Part shown: piece by piece, positions 5,653 through 7,888 of the stretch
Layout of the letters: each line of letters opens with the position of its first letter
How positions within the stretch are numbered: position 1 is the first letter of the stretch
Position numbers and translations under genes: made by a program
Notes under the pieces: generated by a model
What the model was told of the DNA's origin: nothing
The model's database searches: none
What the model saw: the letters and a program-made list of their open reading frames with translations, nothing else
Source of the DNA: Moraxellaceae bacterium
Lineage (GTDB): Bacteria; Pseudomonadota; Gammaproteobacteria; Pseudomonadales; Ketobacteraceae
Assembly: GCA_002402125.1 (NCBI GenBank)
Contig: NVVG01000209.1
Coordinates: 1 to 7,888, forward strand
DNA: 7,888 nucleotides
Direction: 5' to 3'

Positions 5653-7095
5653 CTAATTATTAACCGAATATACATAGTAGGTTTTGGCCACCCAAGGATC
5701 CTCATAACGCAATACTTGCAACAGGTTAACTTCGGTAAACAGACTACGAAGCTGGGTGCCACGATCTGCGCTGCCGATATAAAGTGCATTTTTCATCGGG
5801 AATTTGATCATGGGATCAGCCAACATCTCGCGCCATTTCTCCTCAGGAAGTTTAAACTCGGCTTCTCGCCACAGATCATATTGAGAGAATCGCGAATCCG
5901 TCACAATCATGCTTTTCTCCGCTGCTCGAAGTTCGTACACCACATCGGCATCATGTAGATCTTTGATTAGCAAATAGTCGTAATCCTCTAGTCGAATAGC
6001 AGGATCTAACTGATCCTTAACCGTATTAAATCCAACCAGTCGAGCCTGCAACAGCTTTACCGGAGTCAAGGTATCGGGAGTCAGCATCGGAAACTTGATC
6101 AAGGCCATTATTATGAGGGTCAGAGTCACCCCGGCATACAGTGTTTTTTTCAGGTTAAATGCAACCACAAAATAACCCACCAGGGCAAAAGCACTAATAG
6201 AAGCTGGTGCTGGCCAGTTAACCTCAGAACGCTGAAATGCTGAGTGCCAGGTAAAAAATGCAAAGGGGATCAGGAAGCAAAACAGCATGAAGAGAAGTTC
6301 AGGATGCTGTCGGATCAACTTATGTTGTCCTACGATGAAAATCAACAAGGCAATAAAAAATACCGGGTTGAATATCCCTACTTGGCCCCCGATGAATTCA
6401 AGTAAATACTCTGGGTGAAAGGTCTTCTCCTGCGCAATTCCGTGGTTGAATTGGAATGAAAACGATAGCCAGTCATGTTGGTAGTTCCAGATCAAGGCTG
6501 GAGAAAAGGCGACAAGCGCCAGCAGACCTGCAATCCAGATCTCTTTTTGTAAAATCAATTTGCGTTTGTCAGTCGACAGCATAAATAGTAAAAATGCTAT
6601 CGGTAACAGTATACCGGTATATTTGCTTAACATGGTAAAACCAATAAAGATCCCGGTCAGCCAAGCCGCCCATTTATGGCCATTGAATAGATACTGGTAG
6701 GCAAAATAGAGTGATAGGGCCCAGAACAGCATCAGCGGGCTGTCAGGCGTCATCAACATAAAACCACCTTGAACAATGATCGAAGCTAACGTTACATATA
6801 AGGTGACAGACATAACCTGTTCACTGAATGCATCTTTAACAAGCCGAAGTAACAGCCAGGCCGACACAGACATACAGAAGACAGCAGCTAATCGGACTAA
6901 AAATTCATTATCACCAGGCAGACTGAATAGTTTCGATACATATGCCACCATGGGTGGGTGGTCGAAGTATCCCAGCTCCAGTTTTTTCCCCCAGACCCAA
7001 TAGTATGCTTCATCTTCATGCAGGGGCATAAATGCGTTGTATATAGCATTAGTGACAATAACCAACAAAAAAATAATCCGATCTCTGGTATTCAT
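5653..7095 (-). CDS. ArnT/PMT_2-like GT-C glycosyltransferase (membrane)
   Basis: The 480-residue multi-span inner-membrane protein resembles the dolichyl-phosphate-mannose-protein mannosyltransferase/ArnT superfamily (PMT_2, GT39/GT83-like). After the first membrane helix comes the periplasmic catalytic loop HEDEAYYWVWGKKLELGYFDHPPMV (26-50). It holds the acidic pair Asp28/Glu29 and the family-typical GYFDHPP. Further signatures are MTPDSPLMLFWALSLYFAY (115-133), MLSKYTGILLP (155-165), PALIWNYQHDW (199-209) and NWPAPASISAFALVGYF (293-309). The last 130 or so residues form a soluble, presumably periplasmic, domain. Such enzymes transfer a sugar from a polyprenyl-phosphate carrier to lipid A, protein or another envelope acceptor. 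Donor and acceptor cannot be told here, because no donor-synthesis genes lie nearby. The ATG lacks a clear Shine-Dalgarno site. It ends 84 bases before the hybrid kinase gene with no terminator visible, so read-through is possible. Confidence 0.9.
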   Translation of the reverse strand: MNTRDRIIFLLVIVTNAIYNAFMPLHEDEAYYWVWGKKLELGYFDHPPMVAYVSKLFSLPGDNEFLVRLAAVFCMSVSAWLLLRLVKDAFSEQVMSVTLYVTLASIIVQGGFMLMTPDSPLMLFWALSLYFAYQYLFNGHKWAAWLTGIFIGFTMLSKYTGILLPIAFLLFMLSTDKRKLILQKEIWIAGLLALVAFSPALIWNYQHDWLSFSFQFNHGIAQEKTFHPEYLLEFIGGQVGIFNPVFFIALLIFIVGQHKLIRQHPELLFMLFCFLIPFAFFTWHSAFQRSEVNWPAPASISAFALVGYFVVAFNLKKTLYAGVTLTLIIMALIKFPMLTPDTLTPVKLLQARLVGFNTVKDQLDPAIRLEDYDYLLIKDLHDADVVYELRAAEKSMIVTDSRFSQYDLWREAEFKLPEEKWREMLADPMIKFPMKNALYIGSADRGTQLRSLFTEVNLLQVLRYEDPWVAKTYYVYSVNN

Positions 7096-7381
7096 AACTA
7101 CCGAGCCATCCGTAATTTTGGCAGCACTGGGTTGCTTGTTGATTCGTTAATATATCTTTTCACGATGTTAGTGGTTTTCCTTGGCATGTGAACATCAAGG
7201 GGGAGGGGGAGCTAAATTCTGGTACAGGAATTCAAATATCGACACTAATGGCAATAACTTCGCCGACAAAAAGCATAAGAATCAAACAATATTCTATAAA
7301 TTGTAGCTGACCTTATCGGTCAGGGCGAGTAAGTAACTCGAGCACAACAATAGTATCTTCGTAGTCAGGACTTTTGATTGA
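7096..7381. other. Intergenic region between the glycosyltransferase gene and the partial gene
   Basis: I see no convincing gene in these 286 bases. The region holds a hairpin at 7307-7323 (listed separately) and an imperfect inverted repeat with CCTTG (7179-7183) and CAAGG (7196-7200). A purine mirror tract GGGGGAGGGGG (7199-7209) is also present. A promoter for the glycosyltransferase gene is expected here on the minus strand, but I could not find a -35/-10 pair with acceptable spacing. Confidence 0.5.
7307..7323 (-). terminator. Weak hairpin after the partial gene, possible terminator
   Basis: CTGACC (7307-7312) and GGTCAG (7318-7323) form a perfect 6-bp stem with a 5-base loop. It lies 58 bases beyond the minus-strand stop at 7382. 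The following minus-strand sequence is AT-rich (CTACAATTTATAG) but has no T-run, so terminator activity is uncertain. Confidence 0.3.
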
Positions 7382-7888
7382 CTAGTCTGGTTGTTCCTTG
7401 TTGGCATCGTTAGATTGAGAGGCGTTGGCTGCTGTTTCATTCGTAGACGATAATGCCAGTTCAAAATTATCATAAAATTCCCTAGTTACCTGGTTGTAAC
7501 GCGTCCAGCCATCGATAGAAACGGCAAATTCAAGTGCAGCTCTGCCGCGAGCAATTAACTGTTGCCAGCCATCGCTCGACCACTGGTCTTCGGGAGATAA
7601 CACTGGGTTATTGGTGATGCCCTCAATGTTGACGCCATAAACCTGATGATGCATGGTCAATTGCATGATCATTTTGTCACCTTCTGACATGCCTGCTGTA
7701 GCTTCCTCCCAAGCTTGGTGGACCTCGGCAGGGGCATTAACTGGCGGAAAGGTCATCATCTTGGCTATACCGATTTCAACGATGCCGTCGTTGTTTAGAT
7801 CCACCATGTTGGTTTTGTCGGGTTGTGCTAATAGGTTCATCGCGCCTTCTTTGCTCAGGGCGCTAACCTGGATAGGATCCGCCAAACC
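7382..7888 (-). CDS. Unrecognised protein with an EF-hand-like loop (3' part; start outside window)
   Basis: The frame is open from the window edge (7888) to a TAG at 7382-7384, giving about 168 residues. A TTG at 7885-7883 is a possible start. The codon before it is also open and no Shine-Dalgarno site is visible within the window, so I treat it as a fragment. MVDLNNDGIVEIG contains D-x-N-x-D-G as in an EF-hand or dockerin-type calcium loop, but position 12 is Ile rather than Glu/Asp. A TFPPVNAPAEVHQAWEEA segment follows, then a mostly helical region (GWQQLIARGRAALEFAVSIDGWTRYNQVTREFYDNFELAL). The tail is polar, rich in Asn, Ala, Ser and Gln. There is no membrane segment in the visible part. 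Function unknown. Confidence 0.75.
   Translation of the reverse strand, partial: GLADPIQVSALSKEGAMNLLAQPDKTNMVDLNNDGIVEIGIAKMMTFPPVNAPAEVHQAWEEATAGMSEGDKMIMQLTMHHQVYGVNIEGITNNPVLSPEDQWSSDGWQQLIARGRAALEFAVSIDGWTRYNQVTREFYDNFELALSSTNETAANASQSNDANKEQPD

Noticed and set aside
5596..5958. 120-codon open frame on the + strand antisense to the glycosyltransferase 3' end
   Set aside because: It lies mostly opposite conserved coding sequence, and its start falls in the AT-rich leader of the kinase gene without a ribosome-binding site.
7199..7211. Purine tract GGGGGAGGGGGAG as a G-quadruplex or triplex element
   Set aside because: Only two long G-runs are present. It is a perfect mirror repeat, but nothing around it gives it a role.
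1..7888. Mobile element, integron, phage or CRISPR content
   Set aside because: I saw no transposase, integrase or recombinase motif, no repeat-spacer series, no terminal inverted repeats and no tRNA that could serve as an attachment site.

Overview
The window looks like ordinary chromosome of a free-living, probably marine, gammaproteobacterium. The basis is a moderate-to-low GC content judged by eye, hybrid histidine kinases with an SHDLRQP-type H-box, an ArsR/AHSA1 gene pair and an ArnT-like membrane glycosyltransferase. I see no transposase, integrase, tRNA, rRNA or CRISPR array. The species assignment is inference.

Left part (1-1618, + strand): the 3' end of an unknown gene (1-146) is followed by a strong hairpin. 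Next comes a small ArsR-type regulator gene (258-605) that overlaps an AHSA1/SRPBCC gene (602-1063) by 4 bp. A rho-independent terminator (about 1092-1130) follows, then a second SRPBCC gene (1184-1618). The regulator gene has a near-consensus promoter (TTGACA-N17-TATAGT) that places the transcription start on or next to its ATG, so its mRNA is probably leaderless. A dyad at 1139-1162 in front of the second SRPBCC gene matches 18 of 24 bases with 246-269, which overlaps the regulator's -10 box and start codon. This suggests one regulator controls its own operon and the separate SRPBCC gene.

Centre (1824-5568): a two-component cluster. A complete membrane hybrid kinase (585 aa, - strand) lies upstream of a NarL/FixJ-type response regulator (222 aa, - strand). 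A second, paralogous hybrid kinase (406 aa, + strand, TTG start) converges on the regulator, with 7 bp between the stop codons. The second kinase keeps its membrane sensor, H-box and complete receiver. An in-frame deletion of about 182 residues has removed the rest of the DHp domain and nearly all of the ATPase domain. It therefore looks like a catalytically dead membrane receptor-receiver protein, and it is the most unusual object in the window.

Right part (5653-7888, - strand): an ArnT/PMT_2-like GT-C glycosyltransferase (480 aa) lies just upstream of the complete kinase. An intergenic stretch without genes follows (7096-7381), then the 3' part of an unrecognised gene with an EF-hand-like DLNNDG loop that runs off the window edge.
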